A stretch of 64,000 bases of DNA. It comes from Theropithecus gelada (taxonomy: Eukaryota > Chordata > Mammalia > Primates > Cercopithecidae). How positions within the stretch are numbered: position 1 is the stretch's first letter; every line of letters starts with the position of its first letter. The stretch covers positions 148,833,907-148,897,906 of the forward strand of contig NC_037689.1 in NCBI RefSeq assembly GCF_003255815.1, given 5' to 3'. The translations under genes and the position numbers were made by a program. The notes beneath the pieces were generated by a model. It searched no databases, was not told the origin of the DNA, and saw nothing but the letters and a program-made list of their open reading frames with translations. Positions 23,270 through 35,016 of this stretch are shown here, piece after piece.

Positions 23270-23700
23270 TTTCAGTATGATTTTTTTCTTTTATCTTCCA
23301 GCTTATTGACCTTCCTTCAGCTATGTCTAATCTGCTGCTAAACTCATATATCAAACAGTTTTTTCAGTTACTTTATCTTTCGGTACTAGAATTTCCATTT
23401 AATTATTCTATATGACTCTCAGTTCTCTCCTGATAATCTCTAATTAGCCATGTGATTTCTTGAACCTATTAATCATAGTTATTTTAAAGCCCATGTCTGA
23501 CAGGTCTAAAAGCTATATCTTGTATGGATAAGGTTTTATAATTTATTTTTTTCTCTTGGTTTTGGGACACATGATTTTGTTTCCTGGTATGCTTGAAAAT
23601 TTTTAATTAAATACTAGACTTTGTTTATGCATATAAAATCAAGAGATAATCTGAGGAGCCAGATGATGTTGTCTTCTTGAAGAGAATTTACTCTGCCTTC
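23270..23700 (-). mobile_element. Old L1M 5'-half fragment, minus strand
   Basis: 'tatcttccagcttattgacc', 'gtctaatctgctgctaaac', 'actagaatttccatttaa', 'ttaaagcccatgtctgac', 'ggttttgggacacatgattt' and 'tactagactttgtttatgc' follow a familiar antisense L1M/HAL1-type sequence. It is highly diverged; subfamily not called. Confidence 0.65.
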
Positions 23701-25892
23701 TTACAGGTAATAATGGTAGGAGCAGATCACCTAAATCTAAGGAAGTCATGAGCTTATTCAAGGCTGGGCTTCAATCTTTGCAAGAATTAGTAACTTTCTT
23801 CTTCACTCCTAATCTTAGTTGTAGCCCTTTAGCAATCACAACCTAAAACCTGTTTACAAGATCTGCTCCTTGGTGGGCCCTAATTGCCAATGTTCGACCC
23901 TCCAACCTCAAAAGACTGTGGAAATCTACTCAGACCCCCAGCCTCTTAGCCACTGCTTGGAATTGGCAAAAGCTTTTAGTAGAAAAGTTGTGTCAAATGT
24001 CAGGCTCACCTCTCTGTCTCCCTTCTTTTTTGGCACCTTGGTCTCTTTAGTCCTTGCTGCATTGGTAGCTCCCTACTGTCTTCAAATGTATTTTTTTTTG
24101 CCAAATTTTGTTCAGCTGTTCTAGTTGTTCTCAGCAAAAAGGTCTGTCTGCAAAAAGCAATTCTGGCTTTATCAGTAAATTTCCTCCTATGTCATTTGGC
24201 CTTGATTCTAGTAATATTTGGTAATTTTAGGCAGCACAACAGATCTTCAGCTCATCTTGCATATTTTCTTCTCGAGACCTGGAATAAACCATTTTCAAGG
24301 AGCTCTGGCGTGTTTCAATGAGAAATAGTATTTAAAGACCACTAGCTGGGCATGAGGAATGTTCTTTACTACTGGCTTGCATTATATCTTTGTCTTTTCA
24401 GTGGACAGAGCTAGAAAAAATATACCTTTTGGAGAGCACAAACTAAGGAGTTCATACTGAACATTTCAATTAATGAAAAAGATTATAGTGCATTTTACTT
24501 AATATCTTTTATCTGTAATGGATATCATTTTTCTCTTATGCTGAAAATCATTTTTCCTAATAGCATTCACATATATACCATTTGTTTTATTCTAATATAT
24601 GTGTGCTGAAATAACAATACCATCATAACTACTAACAAAAGACTAAATGTAATTTAATAGTTCTTTCTGCTTGTCTTCAATATATATTCCACCAGGGATA
24701 TACAGTCAAAACACTGTTTCAAAAAGCTTCAAATTATTCTGTTTTGTATGATTATGCCATCAACTTGATATACAGATAGATTCATTTATTTGAATTTGTT
24801 TTCAGCTTTATGGGATTGGTTTTTTCTCTTTGATTTGATTTTGTTTTTAAATTGCATGAAATATTAAATGGCTCTAAGTTCCAAAGTATAAAACAAAAGA
24901 AATTCAGCTTCCATCTCTGTTTCCTCTCCCCATTTTCTATTCTCTCTCTCTCTTCACCTATAGGCAGCACATTTTGTTACTTTTTTATTTATTCTTTCAC
25001 AATGAAATATATATATTTTACTATTTTTTATATATATATAAATCTATGAAGACAGAGAGAGAGAGAGAGAGATTGCCACATTTGGGACAAAATCTAGATT
25101 CCATCCTTAATGCTTCTCTTTTCCATACCCTACAAATTCTATCTATCGATAAATCCTAGGGCTACCTCCAAAGTATATCTCGAGTCCAAGGAGAGCTACC
25201 TTCATCTCCTGCCTGGAGGGCAGCAACAGCCTCCAGCTGCTCTTACTCCTGCACCTCCTGCCTCCCAACACACTTTCCCTGCTGCAGCCAGAGGCAACCT
25301 TTCAAAGCATTTTGCAAAGAGAGCACTAATCTGTTCTTTCCTGTTGTCAGCCCTTAATGGGACCTGAAGGCCCAGCAAGCCCCCTGAACCCTGCATCCAG
25401 CATATATCAGACTCCCACCTTCTTCTCTTGGCCCGCTTTCCACCCCTTGCTAACATGCACCCTAGACTGCCAACCACACTGAAACCTGTGCCTGGATACA
25501 CTCCTGAGAACATGCTAGATCTTCCCAACTAGAATGCTTTTCCCTGAGCTTCAGTTGGATGCACTCACAGCACAGTCCTGTTTTTAAATCCTCATATTTG
25601 GCATAACTTTATAGTTATCTGGTGAGAAAAGACAGTATCAGAGAGGGACATAAACTTGCTGAAGTTCCTATAAGAAATTTTCCCACTTGTTCGTTTAACA
25701 AACTGTTCTTGAGCTGTGTACCAAGGTCCCTCCTTAGACATGTAGAAAATGGAGATGATTTTGCTTGGAGCTGCATTACCCCTAGGCGGTCCTGGCTGTG
25801 AAAGACCTTCTCTAATGCAAATTGTGAAGACAGAGGCACTGCTATGAGCACCTGAAGGAGCATCTGCTGAGTGTCCCTACCAATCCCAGCCC
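23701..25892. other. Mostly unique, AT-rich non-coding stretch
   Basis: No gene recognised. A (TA)n run lies at 25029-25041 and a (GA)n run at 25051-25073. About 25400-25560 has a weak L2-like character ('agaatgcttttccctgagc'). Confidence 0.4.
25051..25073. repeat. (GA)n microsatellite
   Basis: A short run of GA dinucleotides after a TA-rich stretch. Confidence 0.9.
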
Positions 25893-26330
25893 TTTCCGGC
25901 GCCCCGCCCTTCCCCTGTCTGGCCTAGTTCTCAAGGTCAGCTCGCAGGCGAACTAGCCAGCGAACTGTCCTTCCTGCTGCTGCTGGGATGATTTATAAAG
26001 AGCCTTGGCTGTGACTCCTTCATGATGGCCTTGTCCGTGGAGCCTTAGCCACACCTGCCCTTTTAAAGAAGGTGGCGTGTAGTTCCGTGCCAAGGACTGC
26101 GGCGAAACCAAGCTGGTGTCCTCACCACCAGCAGCCTCTCCCTGCATCCCATTGTCCAGGTTCCTGGAGCCCCAAGACGACCAGGGTGCCCAAAGAGCCC
26201 CGGAGTGTATCCCAGCCTGTGCCCTCCAGGCAGCACACAACGGCTCCGCAGTGCCACCTAGAGGCTTCCAGCGCCAGCCAGAGGAGAGAGTTTTTGTCTC
26301 TGCGGGCTTTGGAGGCTAGCTGGGCAATGG
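25893..26330. promoter_or_regulatory. CpG-enriched patch, possible regulatory element
   Basis: About 19 CpG lie in about 440 bases of otherwise CpG-poor DNA, starting with 'ccggcgccccgccc', which contains a GC-box core. A CTCF-like match is inside (26250). Short overlapping frames on both strands have no domain. No repeat family explains it. It could be an unannotated promoter, a lncRNA first exon or a hypomethylated enhancer. Confidence 0.35.
26250..26264 (-). promoter_or_regulatory. CTCF-like motif
   Basis: 'agtgccacctagagg' fits the reverse of the degenerate CTCF core (CCASYAGRKGGCRSY) at 14 of 15 positions. It sits in a CpG-enriched non-repeat patch. Occupancy cannot be judged from sequence. 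Confidence 0.4.
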
Positions 26331-26669
26331 CTAGCACTTAGGAGGTTTGGAAGTGTACCAGGGTGAGCTATATTTGGAGAAGTTCATTTCTGGATGTATG
26401 GCTGTACATTCAACACCCTCGGAGCCTGTCTTCTATAGCTACCTCTCCACCCCCAGTGCACACACTTAGGGCCACTGTGACTCACACAGCTATGGAGAAA
26501 CCCAAGAGCTGTCTCCAAACCTCTAGTCTTAACCAAATGGTAGAAACAGGAGAGCAAGTCCTGCAACACACTCCAGTGCAAGGGTTGTTCAGTAGATGAG
26601 ATAAAGATAGCATTCCCAACAGAACCGAAGTGAAGGGACCATCAGTGAGATTCTTGGGACAGCTAGCTA
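26331..26669. other. Unique non-coding sequence
   Basis: No gene or confident repeat. Confidence 0.4.
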
Positions 26670-27735
26670 GCTATTTCTAAAAAGGACATTGAAACTTCCA
26701 CCTTGCACCATGCACTCAAATTACATCCCGGTGGATTGAAGAGTGCAATGTCATACTAGAAGAAAATATTGGTACCTATTTGTATAGGCTTGGAGGGAGG
26801 ATATTCCAAATATAATACCAAGCACAGAAACTATAAAGGAAAGAGACTGATAAATTTCACTCAAAATTTACAATCTTTTGTGCATTAAAAGAAAAAAAAA
26901 GGTATTGATAAAGTTAAAAACCAAAATAACGTACTTGGAAAATGACCACACATCTGAAAGACAGTGACTAATATCCTTAATATATAGGCAGTTTTTACAA
27001 ATCAATAGGAAAAAGACAAATGCTCCAGTGGGAAGATAGGAAAAATACATGAACAAGTAATTCATGAAAAGACAAACAGACTACTAGGAACATTAAGAAA
27101 TGTTCAGCCTTAGTAGTAATCAAGGGAATGCTAATTAAAACCACACAGAGATTATATTGTTTTCAACTACCGAATGAACAAAAATTTCAAAGAGAACTAA
27201 CTCATGGAGGGGACAGATGAGGCAGAGATCAGGCCTGCCCACACATGGCTATGGGAGGGAGCAGTTGCAAGGCCTTTCTGGAAGGCAACTTGGTGTCATG
27301 GAGTAAAAGCCTTAACAAATATTGCACATCTTTGTGCTCAGCAGTGTCACTTTAAAAAACTTATCCTACAGACACAATGTGTGGAAAGATATAACTGGTC
27401 AGGGATGTTTGCAGTAGTCTTGTTTTTAATAAGGGCATAAAAAGGAAACAACTTAAGTAAATATATATTTATTTAAAATAATAAGATAGGTGTCTTCTCA
27501 TCAACTTGGAAAGGTGTTCTGAGATATCATTAGGTGAGAAACACAAGTTACAAGAAAATTGTATGTATAATGTAATTTATTTTATGTAAATACAAATGAT
27601 GTATATATTACATAGATAAAAACAGATTGAGTCATGCAGCACAATATTAACAATGATTGCCTTGAGAGGGAATGGAGATTATGCATTGCCTTTTTAACTT
27701 TTTTTGGCTTATTGATATTTTCTTTTTATTTCAAC
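26670..27735 (+). mobile_element. Old L1M ORF2 3' part and 3' UTR
   Basis: Decayed ORF2 C-terminal blocks appear in order: 'aattacatcccggtggattg', 'ctagaagaaaatattgg', 'gtgactaatatccttaatat', 'atgctaattaaaaccacac', 'tggaaggcaacttgg' and 'aaacttatcctacag'. L1M 3'-UTR style sequence follows ('caatgattgccttgagagg'). It is full of stops and indels and truncated at both ends. Confidence 0.8.
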
Positions 27736-27794
27736 ATAGAAATATCCATACTGGCTCTTTTCTTACCTTTAGTTTTTCTTTTACTTTCTTAGAA

Positions 27795-28210
27795 TATTTT
27801 TTAATTATAAGAATAATACAGGCTTGTTGTAAAAATTCAAATCCGACAAAAGTATATAGAGGCTTTCCCTCTGACCACCCCATTCCCCAGAGAGGATCAC
27901 TCTGAACAGATTGGTATATATATTTTCCAGACATTTGTATGCACACATAAACATATATGTATGTGTATATTTTAATATAAATAGGATCACACTGTATACA
28001 CTGTGCTGTAACCAACCTGCTTTTTTTCACTAAATAGTATGTCATGAACATCTTTCTATGTCAATACGCATAGATCTACCTTATGTTTTTTAAAAAATAT
28101 GCTTTTCAACAGCTGCATATTATTACCTTGTACAGATACATTCAAATCTTTACTTTCTGATTTATGTACAATGATAAGTACTATTTGTGTAATGAAAATA
28201 TTAAAAAAGC
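27795..28210 (-). mobile_element. Old L1-derived repeat, minus strand
   Basis: 'aatacaggcttgttgtaaaa', 'ataaataggatcacactgta', 'gctttttttcactaaatagt' and 'catgaacatctttctatgtc' belong to a dispersed sequence that is also present at about 38165 and weakly at about 31196. I take it as an antisense L1M-type 3' region. Family not certain. Confidence 0.6.
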
Positions 28211-28639
28211 TTTGTTGGAAAAAACAAAAAAAGAAGAGAGAGGGAGAAAAGAAGGAAGAGAGTGAAATGATATTGCTTGTTCACCTTCACTTTCATGTGA
28301 ATTTGGGGCTTCTTCTACTTGGGAGATAGCTTTGATTCTAGAAAGCTGTCAGGGTTTGATGAGGTACAGAAAAAGTCTCACTTGATCCATGATTAAACAA
28401 AAGAATCCCAGGGGTCTTGGGACTTCTGACGGGCTTTTCCAGCCCAGGTCACCAGGCTTGGAGAGGAGGCCGTGTCAGAGCAGAAGTTCTATATGGGACT
28501 CTAGAGACATTTACACAAGAAAACAATAAAACTTAGAAGCAAAATCAATAATAACAACAATTATGGAAGTGAAACAAACCACTTTTTTCTTTTGCTTTTC
28601 ACCTATATTTATTAACCATTTGTATTTATCCTTTGTTTT
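28211..28639. other. Unique sequence with purine-rich run
   Basis: A purine-rich stretch lies at 28222-28262. No gene recognised. Confidence 0.45.
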
Positions 28640-28781
28640 TTCAATTTTTCCAGCTTTATTGAGTATAATTGCCAACTAAAATTGTATAAATTTAAGATGT
28701 ACAACATGATGATTTGATAACATATATATTGTAAAATTATTACTACAATCAAAGTGGTTAACACACCCATTGCCTCACATT

Positions 28782-28820
28782 TTGTGTGTGTCTGTGTGTG
28801 TGTGGTGTGTGTGTGTGCGG
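28782..28820. repeat. (TG)n microsatellite
   Basis: TG dinucleotides with interruptions inside the 3' UTR region of the antisense L1. Confidence 0.9.
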
Positions 28821-28845
28821 TGAGAACTTTTAGGATCTATTCTGT

Positions 28846-29120
28846 GACCAGGCACAGTGGCTCACTTTGGGAGGCTGAAGCGAGTGGATCATGAGGTTAG
28901 GAGTTTGAGACCAGCCTGACCAACATGGTGAAACTCCGTCTCTACTAAAAATACAAAAATTAGCTGGGCGTAGTGGTGCACGCCTGTAAATCCCAGCTAC
29001 TCAGGAGGCTGAGGCAGGAGAATCGCTTGAACCTGGGAGGCAGAGGTTGCAGTGAGCCGAGATTGCACCACTGCACTCCAGCCTGGGCAACAGAGCGAGA
29101 CTCCACCTCAAAAAAAAAAA
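28846..29120 (+). mobile_element. Alu SINE (AluS type) with left-arm deletion
   Basis: Plus-strand Alu from 'ccaggcacagtggctcac' to a 10-A tail. It lacks about 25 bases of the left arm: 'ggctcac' is followed directly by 'tttgggaggctgaag'. The 8-base target duplication 'tctattct' (28836-28843 and 29121-29128) shows insertion into the antisense L1. Confidence 0.96.
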
Positions 29121-29455
29121 TCTATTCTCTAATCAAATTTCAAGTATATAATATAATATTAGTAACTATAGTCACCAAGATATACATTAGATCCCCAGAA
29201 GTTAATCCATCTTCAAACTGAAAGTTTGTACCCTTTGACCAACATCTGTTCAATTCCCCCACCAGCCAGCCCCCATCACCAACATTCTACTCTCAGTTTC
29301 TATGAATCTGGCTTTTTTAGATTCCACATATGAGTGAGATTATACAACAGTTATCTTTCTCTGTCTGACTTACTGCACTTAGTATAATGCCATCAAGTTT
29401 CATCCATATTGTTCTAAATAACAGGATTTCCTTTTTTAATGTCTGAACAATATTC

Positions 29456-29492
29456 TCTCTGTGTGTGTGTATGGTGTGTGTATGTGTGTGTT
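29456..29492. repeat. (TG)n microsatellite
   Basis: Interrupted TG run inside L1 sequence. Confidence 0.85.
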
Positions 29493-30984
29493 TCACATTT
29501 TTTAAAATCCATTCTTCTGTCAACAGACATTTCGTTTTTTCCCTTCTTGGCTACTGTGAATAATGCTGAAATGAATATGGGAGTGCAGATATCTCTTTGA
29601 AGTACTGAATTCTTTCCTTTTGATCTATACCCAGAAGTAGAAGTGTTCGATCATATGGTGATTCTATTTTTAATTTAAGAAGCCTCGATACTATTTTCCA
29701 TAGTGGCTGTACCAGTTTACATTCGGACGAACAGTGCACAAGGGTTCCCTTTTCTCCACATCCTTGCCAACACTATTATCTCTTGTCTTTCTGATAATAC
29801 CATTGTAACAGGTATGAGGTGATATTTCATTTTGGCTTTGATTTGCATTTCCCTTATGATTAGTGATGTTGAGCACCTTTTCATGCACCTTTGGGGCATT
29901 TGTATGTCTTCTTTGGAAAAATGTCTATTCAAGTTTTTTTTTTTAACTCATTTTAAAATCAGATTATTTGTAAGAGTATTTATTTTTGCTATTGAGTTGT
30001 ATGTGTTCCATATATATGTTGGATATTAATCCATTATCAGATATATGGTTTGCAAATATTTTCTCCCATTCCATAGGTTGCCGTACATTTTGTCGTTCCC
30101 TTTGCTGTGCAGAAGCCTTTTAGCTCAATGTAGTCCTTGTCTAGTTTTGCTTTTGTTGTTTGTGCTTTTGATGTCATATCCAAAAAAAAAAAAAAAAATT
30201 GGCAAGACCAGTGTGAAAGAGCTTTTCTCTTATGTTTTATTCTGGGAATTTTATAGTTTCAGGTCTTACATTTAGGTCTTTAATCCATTTTGAATTAAGT
30301 TTTGTGAGTGATGTAAATTGTGGTCCAGTTTTTTTCTCTGCATGTGGACATTCAGTTTTTTCAACACCATTTATTGACGAGACTATCCTTTCCTCATTGC
30401 GTATTCTTGGCACCCTTGTCAAATATTAGTTGACTGTCTATGGATGGATTTATTTCTGGGCTCTCGAGTCATGAATAGTCTATGTCTGTTTTTGTGCCAG
30501 GACCATGCTGTTTTGATTTCTATAGCTTTTAGTATACTTTGAAATTAGGGAGTGTGGTGCCTCCAGCTTTGTTCTTCTTTCCCAGGATTGCTTTGGCTAT
30601 TCAGGGTTTTTTTTTTTTTTTTTTTTTTTTTTTGTAGTTCCATAGGGATTTTAGAATTGCTTTTTCTATTTGTGTGAAAAATGCTGTTAGGATTTTGATA
30701 GAGATTGCACTGAATCTGTGGATCACTTTGGGTAGTATGGACAGTCTAACAATATTAATTCTTCCAATTCATGAACATGGGCTATTTTTCCACTTATTTG
30801 TCTCTTCCTCAATTTCTTTCATCAATGTCTTATAGTTTTCAGTATGAAAAACTTTTCACCTCCTTGGTTAAAGTTATTCTTAAGTATTTTCAAATCACCT
30901 TCTAATCTCTTGCCCAGACACAGGACAAAAGCTCCCCATAACTCCCTCCTCCCACACCCAAGTGATCTGAACTCTGAGCAAGAC

Positions 30985-31129
30985 CTTACTCTAAAGATGG
31001 CCCAGTTTGCCTGCTTCTTTTACAGATGAGAAAATGGAGGCCCTAAGAGGGGCAGGGCTAAGGTCAAGGCTAGCAGGGAGTCTGGGGCAGAGCTGGGCCT
31101 AGTACCCAGCAAGTCTGACTTCTGATTTG
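30985..31129 (-). mobile_element. MIR SINE fragment, minus strand
   Basis: 'cttttacagatgagaaaatg', 'gaggccctaagaggggcag', 'cagggagtctggggcagagc' and 'cccagcaagtctgacttctg' follow the antisense MIR 5' half. Confidence 0.8.
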
Positions 31130-31190
31130 CTCCTTCCCTTCCCTTTCCTTCCCTTCCCTTCCCTTTCCTTCCCTTCCCTTCCCTTTCTTT
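31130..31190. repeat. (CCCTT)n polypyrimidine repeat
   Basis: Regular 5-6 base units 'cccttccctttcc'. A strict C/T strand. Confidence 0.97.
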
Positions 31191-31195
31191 GTGTA

Positions 31196-31350
31196 TTTAC
31201 CAAGTCTATTTCAGGAATAAAACTTATTTTTTTCATCATAAAGCATACACATACTAATTATGCAAAACTTGGACAGTAAACATAAAAGTTAAAGGAAGAA
31301 AAGTACTCAAGCCACCACTTTTCTTGGCACAATTTCCCCACATCTCTTGC
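31196..31350 (-). mobile_element. Weak old L1-derived fragment
   Basis: 'catacacatactaattatgc', 'aaaacttggacagtaaac' and 'aagtactcaagccaccac' resemble the start of the repeat seen at 27795. Low conservation. Confidence 0.4.
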
Positions 31351-31910
31351 TCCTGTCTGTTTTCTGTATTTTTGTATTTCAGTTATTTTTCACAGTTTCA
31401 GGTCCACTGAGAGCTTCTCTTCTTACTTCCAGCATACCTTTGTGTGTGTATATGAACTTTTCTTTTTGTTCTCTCACATTTGTGGATTTAGAGCAAGGCA
31501 TGCAGCTATCATCTTTACACCAGAAATCTGTCTTGCATCCTTTCCACTGCAGCCTCCAGGGTCAGGTTTCATCTTGTTTACCACATACTTTGTCATAAAG
31601 AGATTTGTGGTTTAATTTTGGCACCAAATGTAACATTGAAACCTTGAGCATTTTAGCTTTATCACTCAAGTCCTACTTAATTCTTGGAGTTAATTCTGTG
31701 GATATGAGCTGAAGAAGAGGCAAGATCCTCGCAAAGGAGTTACAAGTGCATCTTCAATGAAGGGAGAATTCCCCACCATTGTGGGTGCCTGGGGTTCTCC
31801 TGCAATTAATTACATGGAGTCTTTTTGCCCAGCGGGCAGGGTAGGCACTCCAATTTCAGCAATTAGGAAAACTCATATTAAATGGGTGGGTCATGTCTGT
31901 AAGGCACCCA
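31351..31910. other. Unique non-coding sequence
   Basis: No gene recognised. Confidence 0.45.
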
Positions 31911-31926
31911 AAAGAGTCTGCTGATA
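31911..31926 (+). repeat. AluY target-site duplication, left
   Basis: 'aaagagtctgctgata' is repeated perfectly right after the A tail (32249-32265 region). Confidence 0.95.
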
Positions 31927-32209
31927 GCCGGGCGCGGTGGCTCAAGCCTGTAATCCCAGCACTTTGGGAGGCCGAGACGGGCGGATCACGAGGTCAGGAG
32001 ATCGAGACCATCCTGGCTAACACAGTGAAACCCCGTCTCTACTAAAAATACAAAAAAAAAAACTAGCCGGGCGTGGTGGCGGCGCCTGTAGTCCCAGCTA
32101 CTCGGGAGGCTGAGGCAGGAGAATGGCGGGAACCCGGGAGGCGGAGCTTGCAGTGAGCCGAGATCGCGCCACTGCACTCCAGCCTGGGCGACAGAGCGAG
32201 ACTCCGCCT

Positions 32210-32251
<42 letters not shown>
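31927..32251 (+). mobile_element. Young AluY with 41-A tail
   Basis: Full-length Alu with intact CpG-rich boxes ('ccgggcgcggtggctcaagc', 'gccgagacgggcgg', 'gaggtcaggagatcgagacc'). The tail is an uninterrupted run of 41 A and the 16-base target duplications are perfect, all signs of a recent insertion. 'ctcaagcctg' and 'gagacgggcgg' are typical of Old World monkey AluY copies as I know them. The internal A-linker is expanded to ten A. Confidence 0.97.
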
Positions 32252-32254
<3 letters not shown>

Positions 32255-32265
32255 TCTGCTGATAG

Positions 32266-32853
32266 TAAGTCGCTACATCAAATAGGTGCTACCATCCAAT
32301 GTGCCCAAGGTTTGAGACACCAAGTTCCATAACAAACAAGTCAGACACCCATACGATCATTTATCTTGTTGAAATAGTTGTAGATAATTCCTAACAGCCA
32401 AAAGTGGAGGCTTGGGGACAGGCTGTCTTCCTGTGATGGCTCTACCCAGAAAATAAATAGCCAGACTCAGTTCATTTCCCCCCATTTGCAATCAACTCTC
32501 TTGTGGAGAGGTCCTCACATAGCCCGGGCTGTGCATCTGCTATAAGAAGTGCCTATTGTTGAAAAAGTCACACCCAATGACTCTGTGCCCTGTTATACAT
32601 CACTCAGGTGGTCTCTGCGAGTGGGCTGCCTTCCTGTTTTATAATAGCAAAGCCACTGTATTTACATGGGAAATATGCCAGACATAAATCCCAGTAAAAA
32701 GAAGAGGTCCCTTTGGAAAAAGAAAGAGGCCAAGAAAGAAAGCTTGAAATGTTGGCCCCAAGATTTCACTAGAGAAAAATGCCTTCAAAGGAAGCTGTCC
32801 ATAGTGAATTTCTTTGTAAGGAGATGGCAGTTAAACTGTAGAACATAAAGGAC
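32266..32853. other. Unique non-coding sequence
   Basis: No gene recognised. It separates the young AluY from the inverted L1. Confidence 0.5.
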
Positions 32854-33886
32854 AATAGGAGTGGTGAGAGAGGGCATCCCTGTCTTGTGCCAGTTTTCAA
32901 AGGGAATGCTTCTAGCTTTTGCCCATTCAGTATGATATTGGCTGTTGGTTTGTCATAAATAAGTCTTATTATTTTGAGATATGTCCCATCCATACCTAGT
33001 TTATTGAGAGTTTTTAACATGAGACACTGTTGAATTTTGTTGAAGGCCTTTACTGCATCTATTGAGATAATCATGGGGTTTTTGTCATTGGTTGTGTTTA
33101 TATGATGGATTACGTTAATTGATTTGCATATGTTGAACAAGCCTTGCATCCCAGGGATGAAGCCCACTTGATCATGGTGGATAAGCTTTTTGATGTACTG
33201 CTGGATTCAGTTTGCCAGTATTTTATTGAGGATTTTTGCATCGATGCTCATCAGGGATATTGGTCTAAAATTCTCTTTTTTTGTTATGTCTCTGCCAAGC
33301 TTTGGTATCAGGATGATGCTGGCCTCATAAAATGAGTTAGGGAGGATTCCCTCTTTTTCTATTGATTGGAATAGTTTCCGAAGGAATGGTACCAGCTCCT
33401 CTTTGTACCTCTGGTAGAATTCGGCTGTGAATCCATCCGGTCCTGGACTTTTTTTGTTCGCAGGCTATTAATTATTGCCTCAATTTCAGAGCCTGTTATT
33501 GGTCTATTCAGGGATTCAGCTTCTTCCTGATTTAGTCTTGGGAGGGTGTATGTGTCCAGGAATTTATCCATTTCTTCTAGATGTTCTAGTTTATTTGCAT
33601 AGAGGTGTTTATGGTATTCTCTGATGGTACTTTGTATTTCTGTGGGATCAGTGGTGATATCCCCTTTATCAATTTTTAACACATCTATTTGATTCTTCTC
33701 TCTTTTCTTCTTTATTAGTCTTGCTAGCAGTCTATCCATTTTGTTGATCTTTTCAAAAAACCAGCTCCTGGATTCACTGATTTTTTGAAGGGTTTTTTGT
33801 GTCTCTATCTCCTTCAGTTCTGCTCTGATCTTAGTTATTTCTTGCCTTCTGCTAGCTTTTGAATGTGTTTGCTCTTGCTTCTCTAG

Positions 33887-34193
33887 TTTTTTTTTTTTTT
33901 TTTTTTTTTTTGAGACGGAGTCTTGCTCTGTCACCCAGGCTGGAGTGCAGTGGCCGGATCTCAGCTCACTGCAAGCTCCTCCTCTCGGGTTCACGCCATT
34001 CTCCTGCCTCAGCCTCCCAAGTAGCTGGGACTACAGGCACCCGCCACTTCGCCCGGCTAGTTTTTTGTATTTTTTAGTAGAGACGGGGTTTCACCGTATT
34101 AGCCAGGATGGTCTCGATCTCCTGACCTCATGATCCGCCCGTCTCGGCCTCCCAAAGTGCTGGGATTACAGGCTTGAGCCACCGCGCCCGGCC
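33887..34193 (-). mobile_element. AluY (monkey-type) inside L1 ORF2
   Basis: Minus-strand, full-length Alu with a long T run (about 26). It contains 'gtggccggatctcagctcac', a combination I associate with Old World monkey AluY. Target duplication 'tctagtt' (33882-33888 and 34194-34200) lies within L1 ORF2, so the Alu is younger than the inverted L1. The 211-codon frame joining Alu and L1 sequence is a chance read-through. Confidence 0.96.
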
Positions 34194-34539
34194 TCTAGTT
34201 CTTTTAATTGTGAAGTTAGAGTGTCGATTTTAGATCTTTCCTGCTTTCTCTTGTGGGCATTTAGTGCTGCAAATTTCACTCTACGCACTGCTTTAAATGT
34301 GTCTCAGAGACTCTGGTATGTGTGTCTTTGTTCTCATTGGTTTCAAAGAACATCTTTATTTCTGCCTTCATTTTGTTATGTACCCAGTAGTTATTCAGGA
34401 GCAGGTTGTTCAGTTTTCATGTAGTTGAGTGGTTTTGAGTGACTTTCTTAATCCTGAGTTCCAGTTTGATTGCAGTGTGGTCTGAGAGACGGTTTGTTAT
34501 AATTTTTGTTCTTTCATATTTGCGGAGGGGTGCTTTACT

Positions 34540-35016
34540 TCAAACTATGTGGTCAATTTTGGAATAAGTGTGATGTGGTGCTGAGAAGAATGCATATTCT
34601 GTTGATTTGGGGTGGAGAGTTCTGTAGATGTCTATTAGGTCTGCTTGGTGCAGAGCTGAGTTCAATTCCTGGATATCCTTGTCAATTTTCTGTCTCATTG
34701 ATCTGTCTAATGTTGACAGTGGGGTGTTAAAGTCTCCCATTATTATTGTGTGGGAGTCTAAGTCTCTTTGTAGGTCTCTAAGGACTTGCTTTACGAATCT
34801 GGGCACTCCTGTATTGGATGCATATATATTTAGGATTGGTAGCTCTTCTTGTTGAATTGATCCCTTTACCATTATGTAATGGCCTTCTCTGTCTCTTTTG
34901 ATCTTTGTTGGTTTAAAGTCTGTTTTATCAGAGAGTAGGATTGCAAGCCCTGGTTTTTTTTTGTTGTTGTTGTTTGTTTGTTTTGTTTTCCATGTGCTTG
35001 GTAGATCTTCCTCCAT
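34540..35016 (-). pseudogene. L1 ORF2 endonuclease-domain relic
   Basis: An open stretch of 158 codons encodes part of the AP-like endonuclease of LINE-1 ORF2. It includes the region with a 'GDFNTPLS' motif (a conserved catalytic aspartate/asparagine block) and an 'SKIDHI' motif near its end. The natural ORF2 start lies further right (near 35160) but is cut off by an in-frame stop and frameshift. In life ORF2 nicks target DNA and reverse-transcribes L1 RNA; this copy is dead. Confidence 0.85.

Larger units (their letters stand above)
28640..30890 (-). mobile_element. L1 (L1MA-like), minus strand, split by an Alu
   Basis: From left to right this is the 3' UTR then ORF2 read backwards: 'tgagtataattgccaactaa', 'ggtgagaacttttaggatct', the Alu, 'aattagtaactatagtcacc'-type sequence, 'ttggctactgtgaataatgc', 'tatacccagaagtag', 'ttggctttgatttgcatttc', 'cattatcagatatatgg' and 'tccattttgaattaagtt', ending within ORF2 at about 30890. 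It is 5'-truncated. Inside are TG repeats (28782-28820, 29456-29492), an A run at about 30182 and a 22-T run at 30608-30633 that may be later slippage growth. Confidence 0.92.

Noticed and set aside
31130..31190. CRISPR array or designed repeat
   Set aside because: A simple CCCTT microsatellite; there are no spacers, and the organism is a primate.
33359..33994. 211-codon minus-strand frame
   Set aside because: Chance fusion of Alu sequence with L1 ORF2; not a gene.
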